DNA from: Myxococcales bacterium
GTDB lineage: Bacteria; Myxococcota_A; Polyangia; Haliangiales; Haliangiaceae
Length of the DNA: 64,000 nucleotides
Reading direction: 5' to 3'
NCBI GenBank assembly: GCA_016707895.1
Contig: JADJGV010000011.1
Span: forward strand, 62,001-126,000
Every line of letters starts with the position of its first letter. The stretch's first letter is position 1. Shown one piece after another: positions 1-10,617 of this stretch. The translations under genes and the position numbers were made by a program. The notes below the pieces were generated by a model, which was given only the letters and a program-made list of their open reading frames with translations, did not search any database and was not told the DNA's origin.

Positions 1-1104
1 GTGGTCGCGCTGGCGGCGTCGGCGTTCGTCAAGCTGCTGGCGGCGGTGCGCCGCGCCGCGGCCCGGCTGCCCGGCCCGACCTGGACCCGGCCCGCGCTGG
101 GCGGGCTGGCGCTCGGCGGCCTCGCGGTCGTGGTGTTCGTGACGATCCCGGGCTGGCTCGAGGTCCCGGCCGCGCACGTCGCCACCCTCGGCGGCGGCTA
201 CGGCTCCGGCCAGCTCGCGATCACGGGCGACCCGGCCCTCGGCGTCGGCTCGGCCGCGGCGCTCGCGCTGGTCGCGATCGCGGCGATCCGCGCGCTGGCC
301 ACCGCGCTCACGATCGGCACCGGCGGCTCGGCCGGCGACTTCGCGCCGTCGCTGGCGATCGGCGCGGCGCTGGGCGGCGCGGTCGGCCACGCCGCGTCGG
401 CCTGGTTCGGCGTCGACGGCGTCGCGCCCGGCGCCTTCGCGCTGGTGGGCATGGCCGCGTTCTACGGCGGCGCCGCCAACGTGCCGCTGGCGGCGACGAT
501 CATGGTGTGCGAGATGGCCGGCAGCTACGACCTGCTGGTGCCGCTGATGCTGGCGCAGGGCGTGGCGTTCGTCGCGCTGCGGCGGGTCGCGCTGTACCCT
601 GCGCAGGTCCCCAACCAGCGGTCGTCGCCGGCCCACGCCGCGGCGTGGGGCCGCCACGCCGTCGCCACGATCCACGCCGGCGAGCTGGTGGTGGCCGGCC
701 GCCCGGTGATCACGCTGGCCCCCGGCGACCCAGCCGACGTGGTGCTGCGGGTGATGGCCGACGCCGATCAGCAGGCGGTGTTCCCGGTGCTCGACGCCGC
801 CGGCCAGCTGTGCGGGCTGGTCACGGGCCCCGGTACCCGCGAGATCGCCGCCGAGGAGGACACCCGGTGGGCGGTCGCCGCCGATCTGATGGTGGCGCCG
901 GTGGCGGTTCGCGAGGACGTCGCGCTGGGCGAGATCGCCCGCGCCCTGGTCCAGCACGATCTGCGCGCCGTGCCGGTGGTCGGCGCCGACGGACGCATCG
1001 TCGGCCTGGTCGACGAGCACGACGTGTCGCGGGCCTACGCCGGCGCGATCGACGCGGGCGGGCGCCGGTCGGCGCAGCGCGCGGCCGTCGAGCCGCCGCC
1101 GTGA
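1..1104 (+). CDS. ClC-family chloride channel/antiporter with C-terminal CBS pair (5' truncated)
   Basis: The reading frame is open from the first base, so the gene begins outside the window; the first codon (GTG) is probably internal. The visible part is the second half of a ClC membrane domain. Hydrophobic helices occupy residues about 35-195, and the helix-N signature is present as GGSAGDFAPSLAIG near residue 103, corresponding to the GxFxP motif that lines the ion pathway. The upstream GSGIP and GKEGP selectivity motifs are missing because of the truncation. Residues about 225-350 form two CBS domains (VITLAPGDPADVVLRVM and LMVAPVAVREDVALGEIA), which in this family bind nucleotides and regulate transport. 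It should move chloride, possibly with proton exchange, across the inner membrane. The next gene starts 46 bases downstream on the same strand. Confidence 0.85.
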   Translation: MVALAASAFVKLLAAVRRAAARLPGPTWTRPALGGLALGGLAVVVFVTIPGWLEVPAAHVATLGGGYGSGQLAITGDPALGVGSAAALALVAIAAIRALATALTIGTGGSAGDFAPSLAIGAALGGAVGHAASAWFGVDGVAPGAFALVGMAAFYGGAANVPLAATIMVCEMAGSYDLLVPLMLAQGVAFVALRRVALYPAQVPNQRSSPAHAAAWGRHAVATIHAGELVVAGRPVITLAPGDPADVVLRVMADADQQAVFPVLDAAGQLCGLVTGPGTREIAAEEDTRWAVAADLMVAPVAVREDVALGEIARALVQHDLRAVPVVGADGRIVGLVDEHDVSRAYAGAIDAGGRRSAQRAAVEPPP

Positions 1105-1150
1105 CCCTGGCGGGATTGCCTCGCATCGTTTGACGTCATACGATATCGCC

Positions 1151-4399
<3,249 letters not shown>

Positions 4400-4402
4400 G
4401 CG

Positions 4403-4900
4403 CTACTCGGGGCGTTCGAGCTCGACGACCAGGGTCGCCAGCAGCGCGCGCACCTGCGTCGCGGTGCGGTCCGGCACCTTGGCCAGCGCGCGCCGGACCG
4501 CGGCCTCGACCGTGCCCTTCTGCTCGCGATCGGCGCGCCGGCCCGCCGCGGTCAGCGTGAAGCGGGCCCGGCGGCGGTCGCCGGGATCGACGTGGCGCGC
4601 GAGCATGCCGCGCTCCTCGAGGCGGGCCAGCACGCCGGTCAGCGTGCTGGCGTGCAGGTCGAGCATCCGCGCGATCTCGCCGGCGGTCGCGTCGGGCCGC
4701 TGCCCGATCACCCGCAGCACCAGCCGCTGCGGGCCGGTCACGCCGAGGGTCCGGCTCATGCGCTTCGACCGCACCTCGAGCGCGTGCACCAGCGCCCACA
4801 GCCCCTGCATGAACCGCAGGGTCTCGCTGGCCGGCGTCCAGGCGGGCTCGTCGGGTTCGCTGGTGGGCACGGACGGCGCGACGCGGCGGGCGCGGGGCAT
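4403..4900 (-). CDS. MarR-family transcriptional regulator
   Basis: This 165-residue protein has the MarR winged-helix plan: an N-terminal dimerisation helix (residues about 27-50), the HTH (RLVLRVIGQRPDATAGEIA then LDLHASTLTGVLARLEERG) and the wing with the family hallmark DPGDRRRARFTLTAAGR (about residue 104). MarR proteins are usually repressors that leave DNA on binding a small ligand. The gene converges tail-to-tail with treS (3 bases between stop codons) and diverges from cysD across 193 bases. That shared upstream region holds the perfect inverted repeat at 5045-5096, so autoregulation or control of cysD is possible, but no sequence evidence links the two. The ligand is unknown. Confidence 0.88.
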   Translation of the reverse strand: MPRARRVAPSVPTSEPDEPAWTPASETLRFMQGLWALVHALEVRSKRMSRTLGVTGPQRLVLRVIGQRPDATAGEIARMLDLHASTLTGVLARLEERGMLARHVDPGDRRRARFTLTAAGRRADREQKGTVEAAVRRALAKVPDRTATQVRALLATLVVELERPE

Positions 4901-5044
4901 GGAGTCACCACGCTACCAGCGGCGCGGCGCCGACGCACCGGGGGCGGTCAACCGTTGGTGGCGCAACGATCGGTCGGCTGCGGCGAACGCGGGGCCGCAC
5001 GCTCGCCGGGACCGACGCCCAGCCCATCCGCGAACACAGAATTA

Positions 5045-5096
5045 CATCTGTTATATTGACATGCACTGGATGGACGCGTATCCGTTATAACAGATG
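5045..5096 (+). promoter_or_regulatory. Candidate cysD promoter with 11-bp inverted repeat operator
   Basis: An AT-rich island in very GC-rich surroundings. The arms CATCTGTTATA (5045-5055) and TATAACAGATG (5086-5096) are perfect inverted repeats 30 bases apart. The right arm includes the self-complementary octamer GTTATAAC (5084-5091) and ends on the cysD start codon (ATG 5094-5096). A perfect -35 hexamer TTGACA (5056-5061) follows the left arm, with TATCCG 17 bases later (5079-5084) as a weak -10. A transcript from it would begin within a few bases of the ATG. Dimer binding at both arms would bracket the promoter. The regulator is unknown; the divergent MarR gene is one candidate. Confidence 0.6.
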
Positions 5097-6041
5097 GCTG
5101 CGATCGCCACCACCCGCGTGCCCGCTCCGACGCCCCAGCCGGCCCGGCTGTCCCACCTGCGCCAGCTCGAGGCCGAGAGCATCCACGTGCTGCGCGAGGT
5201 CGTCGCCGAGTTCGAGCGGCCGGTCATGCTGTACTCGATCGGCAAGGACTCGGCGGTGCTGGTGCGGCTGGCGCAGAAGGCGTTCGCGCCGGCCCCGCTG
5301 CCGTTCCCCCTGCTCCACATCGACACCACGTGGAAGTTCCGCGCGATGTACGAGTTCCGCGACGCGTTCGTCGCGCGCGGCGGCTTCGACCTGCGGGTGT
5401 GGCAGCACCAGGCCGGCCTGGCCGCCGGCGTCAACCCGTTCGATCACGGCTCGAACCAGTACACCCGGGTGATGAAGACCGAGGCGCTCCTGGCCGCGCT
5501 GGCCGCCGGCGGCTACGACGCCGCGTTCGGCGGCGCCCGCCGCGACGAGGAGCGGTCGCGGGCCAAGGAGCGCATCTACTCGTTCCGCGATCGCCACGGC
5601 GGCTGGGAGCCGCGCCGCCAGCGCCCCGAGCTGTGGAACCTGTACAACGGCAAGCTCGGCCCCGGCGAGACGATCCGCGCGTTCCCGCTGTCGAACTGGA
5701 CCGAGTTCGACGTCTGGCAGTACATCCTCGTCGAGCAGATCCCGATCGTGCCGCTGTACTTCGCGGCGCCGCGGCCGGTGGTCGAGCGCGACGGCACGCT
5801 GATCATGGTCGACGACGACCGCCTGCGGCTGCGACCGGGCGAGCAGGTGCGCACCGAGACCGTCCGCTTCCGCACGCTCGGCTGCTACCCGCTGTCGGGC
5901 GCGATCCGCTCGACCGCCACCGACGTGCCGGCGATCATCGCCGAGACGCTGGCCACCCGGCACAGCGAGCGCCAGGGCCGGCTGATCGATCACGATCAGG
6001 ACGGATCGATGGAACAGAAGAAGCGCGAGGGGTACTTCTGA
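5094..6041 (+). CDS. cysD: Sulfate adenylyltransferase subunit 2 (CysD)
   Basis: A 315-residue PAPS-reductase-like (PP-loop) protein, the catalytic small subunit of the heterodimeric ATP sulfurylase that makes adenosine 5'-phosphosulfate from ATP and sulfate in the cytoplasm. The PP-loop is MLYSIGKDSAVLVRL (residues about 43-57). Other conserved blocks are LLHIDTTWKFRAMYEFRD, AFGGARRDEERSRAKERIYS and RTLGCYPLSGA. The protein ends in a family-typical tail (RQGRLIDHDQDGSMEQKKREGYF, shown here only as motif RQGRLIDHDQ and final KREGYF). The stop codon overlaps the cysN start by one base (TGATG), so the two are translationally coupled. The start codon lies in the inverted repeat described at 5045-5096 and has no clear Shine-Dalgarno sequence, in keeping with a leaderless or very short-leader transcript. 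Confidence 0.96.
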   Translation: MAAIATTRVPAPTPQPARLSHLRQLEAESIHVLREVVAEFERPVMLYSIGKDSAVLVRLAQKAFAPAPLPFPLLHIDTTWKFRAMYEFRDAFVARGGFDLRVWQHQAGLAAGVNPFDHGSNQYTRVMKTEALLAALAAGGYDAAFGGARRDEERSRAKERIYSFRDRHGGWEPRRQRPELWNLYNGKLGPGETIRAFPLSNWTEFDVWQYILVEQIPIVPLYFAAPRPVVERDGTLIMVDDDRLRLRPGEQVRTETVRFRTLGCYPLSGAIRSTATDVPAIIAETLATRHSERQGRLIDHDQDGSMEQKKREGYF

Positions 6042-7684
6042 TGTGGGCCGAGGCGGCGCCCGACGCCGGCGACGTCGACGCGTTCCTGCGCGCCCACGAC
6101 GCCAAGGATCTGCTGCGGCTGGTCGTGATCGGCTCGGTCGACGACGGCAAGTCGACGCTGATCGGCCGGCTGCTCTACGACAGCGGCCGGGTCTACGACG
6201 ATCAGCTGGCCGCTGCCGAGCAGGCCAGCGCCCGCGGCTCGACCCGCGGCCACGGCTCGACCGCGGCGATCGATCTATCGCTGCTCACCGACGGCCTGCG
6301 CGCCGAGCGCGAGCAGGGCATCACGATCGACGTCGCCTACCGCTACTTCACCACCGCGCGCCGCAAGTTCATCGTCGCCGATACCCCCGGCCACGTGCAG
6401 TACACGCGGAACATGGCCACCGGCGCGTCGACCGCCGACGTCGCCGTGATCCTGGTCGACGCGCGCCTCGGCGTGCTGGCCCAGACCCGCCGCCACGCCT
6501 ACCTGGCGGCGCTGCTCGGCCTGTCGCACCTGGTGGTGTGCGTCAACAAGATGGACCTGGTCGGCTGGGACCCCGCGCGGTTCGAGGCGATCCGCGCCGA
6601 GATCACCGCCCACGCCGGCGCGCTCGGCATCGCCCACGTCCACGCGCTGCCGGTGTCGGCGCTGCACGGCGACGGCGTCGTGCGCCGGGGCGCCGGCGCG
6701 CCGTGGTACGCGGGGCCGACCTTGCTCGAGCTGCTCGAGACCGTGCCGGTGATCGTCGCCGACGGCCCCGCGCTGCGCCTGCCGGTGCAGCTGGTGGTGC
6801 GCCCCGGCCTGGGCTACCGCGGCTTCGCTGGCCAGCTCGCCGCCGGCGGGCTCGCGGTCGGCGACGAGATCGCGGTCCTGCCCTCCGGGCGCCGCACCCG
6901 GGTCGCCGGCATCGACGTCGGCAGCGAGCGCCGCGCGACCGCCGCCGCCCCCGAGAGCGTCACCGTGCGGCTGGCCGACGAGGTCGACGTCGCGCGCGGC
7001 GACATGCTGGTCCGCCCCGATGATCTGCCGACCACCACGACCCGGCTGGACGCGCGGCTGGTGTGGATGGCCGAGGCGCCGCTCGATCCGACCCGCACCT
7101 ACCTGCTCAAGCACACCACCCGCGCCACCCGGGTCGACGTCGAGCGGCTGGTGGCGGTGATCGACCCCGAGACCCTGACCGAGGCGCCGACCGCGCGGCT
7201 CGAGCTCAACGACCTGGGTCGCGTCGTGCTGCGCGCGCACCGGCCGCTGTTCGTCGACGCCTACGCGCGCTGCCGGGCCACCGGCGCGTTCATCCTGATC
7301 GACGCGCTCAGCCACGACACCGTCGCCGCCGGCATGATCGATCCGCCGCGCGCCGACGACGCGCCCGGGGTCGAGCGGGTCACCGCGGTCGATCGCCGGG
7401 CCCGCCTGGGCCAGGCCGGGGCGGTGGTCGAGCTGGGCGGCGGCGACGCCATCGGCCGCGCGTTCGCGCTCGAGCGCGCGCTGTTCGAGGCCGGGCGGAT
7501 CGCCATCGTCGTGGCCGCCGAGCACGCCACCGCGATCGCCGCCGCCGCGGTCATCGCGATCGTGCCGCGCGCCGATCGCCCCGACGGCGCCACCATCGAC
7601 GGCGCCGCGGTCGACGGCGACCTCACCCGCGCCGTGCTGATCGCCGCTGGCAAGCTCGACGCCGGCCGCGCCGACCGGCGCTGA
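6041..7684 (+). CDS. cysN: Sulfate adenylyltransferase subunit 1 (CysN) with degenerate C-terminal APS-kinase domain
   Basis: A 547-residue GTPase subunit of ATP sulfurylase; GTP hydrolysis drives APS formation by CysD. The G motifs are GSVDDGKSTLIGRLLYD (G1), GITIDVAYRYF (G2), DTPGH (G3) and NKMD (G4), followed by EF-Tu-like barrel domains up to about residue 440. Ordinary CysN ends near residue 475. Here roughly 100 further residues align with the start of an APS kinase (CysC): RRARLGQAGAVVEL, then ALERALFEAGR, then IVPRADRPD. The P-loop GLSGAGKST is replaced by GGGDAIGRA, the DGDN motif is gone and the domain is about half length. It therefore looks like a decayed CysNC fusion without kinase activity. 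An intact cysC would have to be elsewhere in the genome. Confidence 0.94.
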   Translation: MWAEAAPDAGDVDAFLRAHDAKDLLRLVVIGSVDDGKSTLIGRLLYDSGRVYDDQLAAAEQASARGSTRGHGSTAAIDLSLLTDGLRAEREQGITIDVAYRYFTTARRKFIVADTPGHVQYTRNMATGASTADVAVILVDARLGVLAQTRRHAYLAALLGLSHLVVCVNKMDLVGWDPARFEAIRAEITAHAGALGIAHVHALPVSALHGDGVVRRGAGAPWYAGPTLLELLETVPVIVADGPALRLPVQLVVRPGLGYRGFAGQLAAGGLAVGDEIAVLPSGRRTRVAGIDVGSERRATAAAPESVTVRLADEVDVARGDMLVRPDDLPTTTTRLDARLVWMAEAPLDPTRTYLLKHTTRATRVDVERLVAVIDPETLTEAPTARLELNDLGRVVLRAHRPLFVDAYARCRATGAFILIDALSHDTVAAGMIDPPRADDAPGVERVTAVDRRARLGQAGAVVELGGGDAIGRAFALERALFEAGRIAIVVAAEHATAIAAAAVIAIVPRADRPDGATIDGAAVDGDLTRAVLIAAGKLDAGRADRR

Positions 7685-7760
7685 CCAGCGGTCAGCCGGG
7701 CTCCCACGCGGCCCCGGCGCTGTGGGATCATCGCGCCGCCCTGCAGCCCGTGCCGAGCGC

Positions 7761-8275
7761 CCACGCTTCCACGTGGGACACCCGCTGGCCCTACGCGCCG
7801 GCCGCACCGCCGTGCCGGCCGCCCACGCTTCCACGTGGGACATCGCGCCGGCCCTACGCGCCGACCGCACCGCCGTGCCGGCCGCCCACGCTTCCACGTG
7901 GGACATCGCGCCGACCGCACCTGCCGTGCAGCCCGTGGCGAGCGCCCACGCTTCCACGTGGAAGATCGCGCCGGCCGCACCGCCGCGCCGGCCGCCCACG
8001 CTTCCACGTGGGACATCGCGCCGCCCCCCCGCCAACGCTTCCACGTGGGGCATCGCGCCGCCCGCCAACGCTTCCACGTGGGACATCGCGCCGCCCGCCA
8101 ACGCTTCCACGTGGGACATCGTGCCGGCCGCGTCTGCCGCGCAGCCCGCGCCGAGCGCTCCCGCGTGGAACATCGCGCCGGCGCTGCGCGCCGCCCGCCC
8201 ACGCTTCCACGTGGGATATCGCGCCGGCCGCACCGCCGTGCCGGCCACCCGCGCTTCCACGTGGGACATCGCGTG
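7761..8275 (+). repeat. Array of 11 CACGTG-centred repeats resembling clustered parS (ParB-binding) sites
   Basis: This fills most of the 646-base gap between cysN and the next gene. A 20-base unit (consensus CCACGCTTCCACGTGGGACA, usually followed by TCGCGCCG) starts at 7761, 7823, 7886, 7946, 7996, 8033, 8066, 8099, 8153 (degenerate), 8199 and 8249, all in the same orientation. The core CTTCCACGTGGGAC differs from the known parS variant GTTCCACGTGGAAC at one position in each half; copy 4 has a fully palindromic core, CTTCCACGTGGAAG. Unit-to-unit distances are 62, 63, 60, 50, 37, 33, 33, 54, 46 and 50 bases, so the units fall in different frames and the array is not a protein repeat. Bacterial parS is bound by ParB to segregate replicated origins, and Myxococcus xanthus has a parS cluster near its origin. 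That this is parS is inferred from sequence resemblance only. Confidence 0.7.
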
Positions 8276-8330
8276 ACCCGCACGCAGCGCGCCCCGACGA
8301 GGCCCCCGCAGGTCGCGAGCGGCACGTCGG

Positions 8331-9356
8331 TCACGATGGTGGCTCCGAGGACGTGGCCGCCGGTCCGTCGGGCGCGCCGGCGCCGGCGTCGAACACGTCC
8401 ACCACACCGGCGTCGACCGCCAGGTCGATCGCCACGCCGGCCGGCGGCGGCGCGCCACCGCCGGCAACGCACAGCGCCACGGTCGCCGGCCCCGCCGCGG
8501 TCACACCCGGACGGGCGACGGCGGTCGCGACCAGCACGACCACGACGCAGGGGAGGTTGACGTAGGCCAGGTTGAACCAGGCGCCGAGCGCGACGCTCAG
8601 CGCGCTGTCGAGCGCGCACCACGCGAGCACGCTGGTGACCACCGCCCGGCGCACCCACGCCGCGCCGGGCGCGCGGCGCGCCGCCCACCCCAGCAGCAGG
8701 AAGTGCGCCGCGATCGTCCCACCGATCGGGCCCGCCACGAAGCGCAGCCACAGGTCCGCCTCGGGCGACGCCGGCGCGCCGACCCAGCGATCGAGGCCCG
8801 CGCCCCACGCCGCGAACCCACCCCAGCGCGGCGCCACCGCGACCATCAGCCCGAGCCCGACGTTGGCCCAGCACACCAGCTCCAGCGCCCACCAGCCCCG
8901 CGGCCGCGCGCGCGGCACCGGCGCTGTCGGAGCGCGGTGGCGCCGCAGCATCGCCAGCAGCGATCCGGCGCACACCAGCGGCGCGCCGTTCACCAGCACC
9001 ACGTTGGCCGGCGCGCCGACCGCCAGCGACACGCCGGAGTCGACGAGCCACCACAGCGCCAGCGCCGCCACCGACGCACGCCAGGCCCACGTGTGGCCTG
9101 CGGCCAGCGGCCCGCGCGCCAGCCACCAGGCCGTCAGCCACTTGCCGACGATCGACGCGCCCAGGATCGCGTCGGTGAGCCGGGCGAGGCGGGTGACGTC
9201 GGGTGGCAGGCGCGCGGCGCCAAACAGATCGTGCGCGACGGCGCCGCGCCACCATCCGAACAGCGGAGTCGCGCCAGCCAGCGCGAGCGCCACGCCGAGG
9301 CCGACGAACCCGAGGCAGACGCGCTGATACGTACGGAGCACCCGACCGACGTCCAT
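8331..9356 (-). CDS. Polytopic membrane protein with internal duplication
   Basis: About 341 residues with roughly eight hydrophobic segments; I do not recognise the family. The start is placed at the ATG giving MDVGRVLRTYQR, because the 20 codons before it encode an Arg-rich stretch unlike a membrane protein N-terminus. The two halves are related: WWLVDSGVSLAVGAPANVVLVN in the first half (shown as motif LVDSGVSLAVGA) matches ALDSALSVALGA in the second, each followed by an Asn and then VN a few residues later. Each half therefore has about four membrane helices ending in the same motif. The C-terminal 40 residues are Ala/Gly/Pro-rich and probably disordered. The gene faces cysN tail-to-tail across the parS-like array, which begins 56 bases beyond its stop codon. 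Confidence 0.7.
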   Translation of the reverse strand: MDVGRVLRTYQRVCLGFVGLGVALALAGATPLFGWWRGAVAHDLFGAARLPPDVTRLARLTDAILGASIVGKWLTAWWLARGPLAAGHTWAWRASVAALALWWLVDSGVSLAVGAPANVVLVNGAPLVCAGSLLAMLRRHRAPTAPVPRARPRGWWALELVCWANVGLGLMVAVAPRWGGFAAWGAGLDRWVGAPASPEADLWLRFVAGPIGGTIAAHFLLLGWAARRAPGAAWVRRAVVTSVLAWCALDSALSVALGAWFNLAYVNLPCVVVVLVATAVARPGVTAAGPATVALCVAGGGAPPPAGVAIDLAVDAGVVDVFDAGAGAPDGPAATSSEPPS

Positions 9357-9475
9357 GAGGTCATCGTGCCGACGCCGCGGCGATCCGTCACCTCGCCGTC
9401 GGATCCCAGGCTTCACCCACGATCACGCGTACCTGCGCGGTGGCAGCGGCGCACACCTCAGATCTCCGCGCGCGA

Positions 9476-9862
9476 TCACGGCCCCGCCGGGCCGGCGCAC
9501 GCCGCGTCCTCGGGGTGCGCGGCACAGTAGCGCATCATGCACGCCACCGGCGTGGCCGCGTCGCAGCCGCGCGCGCACTGATCCGACGACCACGCGTCGA
9601 TGCACTCCCACCACGCGATGTCCTCTTCGAGGCAGCCGGCGCGATCCCACAGGTCGACGTGGGCCGGGCAGTCGAAGTGGGCGTTGGTCGGGCAGCCCCA
9701 GGCCAGGAACGTCGCGTGGGCCTGCTGGCAGATCTGGACGTCGTAGTCGTGGCGCGAGGCGGTCGCGTCGTCCGCGCCGCCGTCGTCGTGCACGACGATG
9801 CACGCGGGCACCAGGTTCAGGGTCAGCGCGATCAGCGCCACTCGCAGCGAGGGTGAAGGCAT
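9476..9862 (-). CDS. Small Cys-rich lipoprotein, function unknown
   Basis: A 128-residue protein with a short signal peptide (MPSPSLRVALIALTLNLV) and a lipobox-like VPAC at residues about 18-21, so it is probably lipid-anchored. The mature part has many cysteines (for example ICQQAH, WGCPTN, FDCPAH, AGCLEE, CIDAW, CARGCD, CMMRYC) spaced as in small disulfide-bonded domains seen in myxobacterial surface lipoproteins. It should lie on the periplasmic or outer face of the envelope. It is flanked by the membrane protein at 8331-9356 and the TetR gene, both on the same strand, with 96-119-base gaps that hold no recognisable element. No catalytic motif is visible. Confidence 0.65.
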   Translation of the reverse strand: MPSPSLRVALIALTLNLVPACIVVHDDGGADDATASRHDYDVQICQQAHATFLAWGCPTNAHFDCPAHVDLWDRAGCLEEDIAWWECIDAWSSDQCARGCDAATPVACMMRYCAAHPEDAACAGPAGP

Positions 9863-9958
9863 GGCGCGAAGATGACGACGTCGACCGCGGCGCGCACCTC
9901 GCGCCGCGGCGCGCCAGAACGCGGCTGATCACGCTGAACTGCCCGCGCCCGCCGGGGC

Positions 9959-10589
9959 TCACCTCGCGTTGGTGACGAACGCCAGGCACAGCGCGACCAG
10001 CTCGCGCTCGAGCGAGCCATCGGCCACCAGCGCCGCGCGCGACTGCAACGCGTCCTCGACCACGCGGGTGCAGGCGACCGTCATGACGTAGGCCACCAGG
10101 GCCGGATCGCGCCCACCCAGGCGCGCGCGGTGCATGCTCAAGAGCGCGGTGGCCGCGAAGATCACGCGGTCGAGCTCCTCGCGCACCGCCGCGTGTTCGG
10201 TCACGCGCCCGACGTGGCGGAACAGCTCGGTGTAGGCCGGCGCGTCGGCCGCGAACCAGCCGACCAGGAACCGGACCGCGGCGGCGATCGCCTCCTCGAG
10301 CGGCAGCGTCGCGATCGTCGCCAGCTGCGTGACCATCGCGTCGTGGCCAGCGCGCGCGCGCCGCTCGATCGCCTCGCGCACGGCGACGTCCTTCGACGCG
10401 AAGTACTGGTACACGCTGCCGACGCTGACGCCGGCCCGCGCGGCGATGTGGTCGGTGCTGACGTGCTCGAGGCCGCGCTCCGCGGCCAGCTCGACCGTGG
10501 CCTGCACGATCGCGTCCACCAGGGCACGCGAGCGCTCCTGGCGCGGCCGCCGGCGCCGACCATCGGCGCGCTTGGGGCGCGCGGGGCAT
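9959..10589 (-). CDS. TetR-family transcriptional regulator, start out of frame (probable 1-base error)
   Basis: The body is a clear TetR repressor of about 205 residues: the HTH reads STDHIAARAGVSVGSVYQYF followed by ASKDVAVREAIERRA, then an all-helical ligand/dimerisation domain ending LVALCLAFVTNAR. No ATG exists in this frame before the upstream gene. The natural ATG at 10587-10589 is one frame off. Removing one G from the run at 10574-10577 would give a normal N-terminus, MPRAPKRADGRRRRPRQERS, joined to the HTH. Either the assembly has an extra base, or the gene is mutated, or it starts at an internal GTG (10519). It lies 28 bases after the cyclophilin gene on the same strand. The target is unknown. 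Confidence 0.7.
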
Positions 10590-10617
10590 GACCTCGATGG
10601 TCGCGGCCCGCCGAGGC

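Noticed and set aside
7761..8275. CRISPR array
   Set aside because: The repeat is only about 20-28 bases, the spacers are unequal in length (13-43 bases), share sequence with each other, and no cas gene is nearby.
7261..9255. Long minus- and plus-strand frames across the repeat array with repeated SHVEA, PTWKR or PRGT peptides
   Set aside because: The repeat spacing (62, 63, 60, 50, 37, 33, 33, 54, 46, 50 bases) is mostly not a multiple of three, so units fall in different frames. The peptides are what a CACGTG-centred DNA repeat gives in any frame of GC-rich DNA lacking stops.
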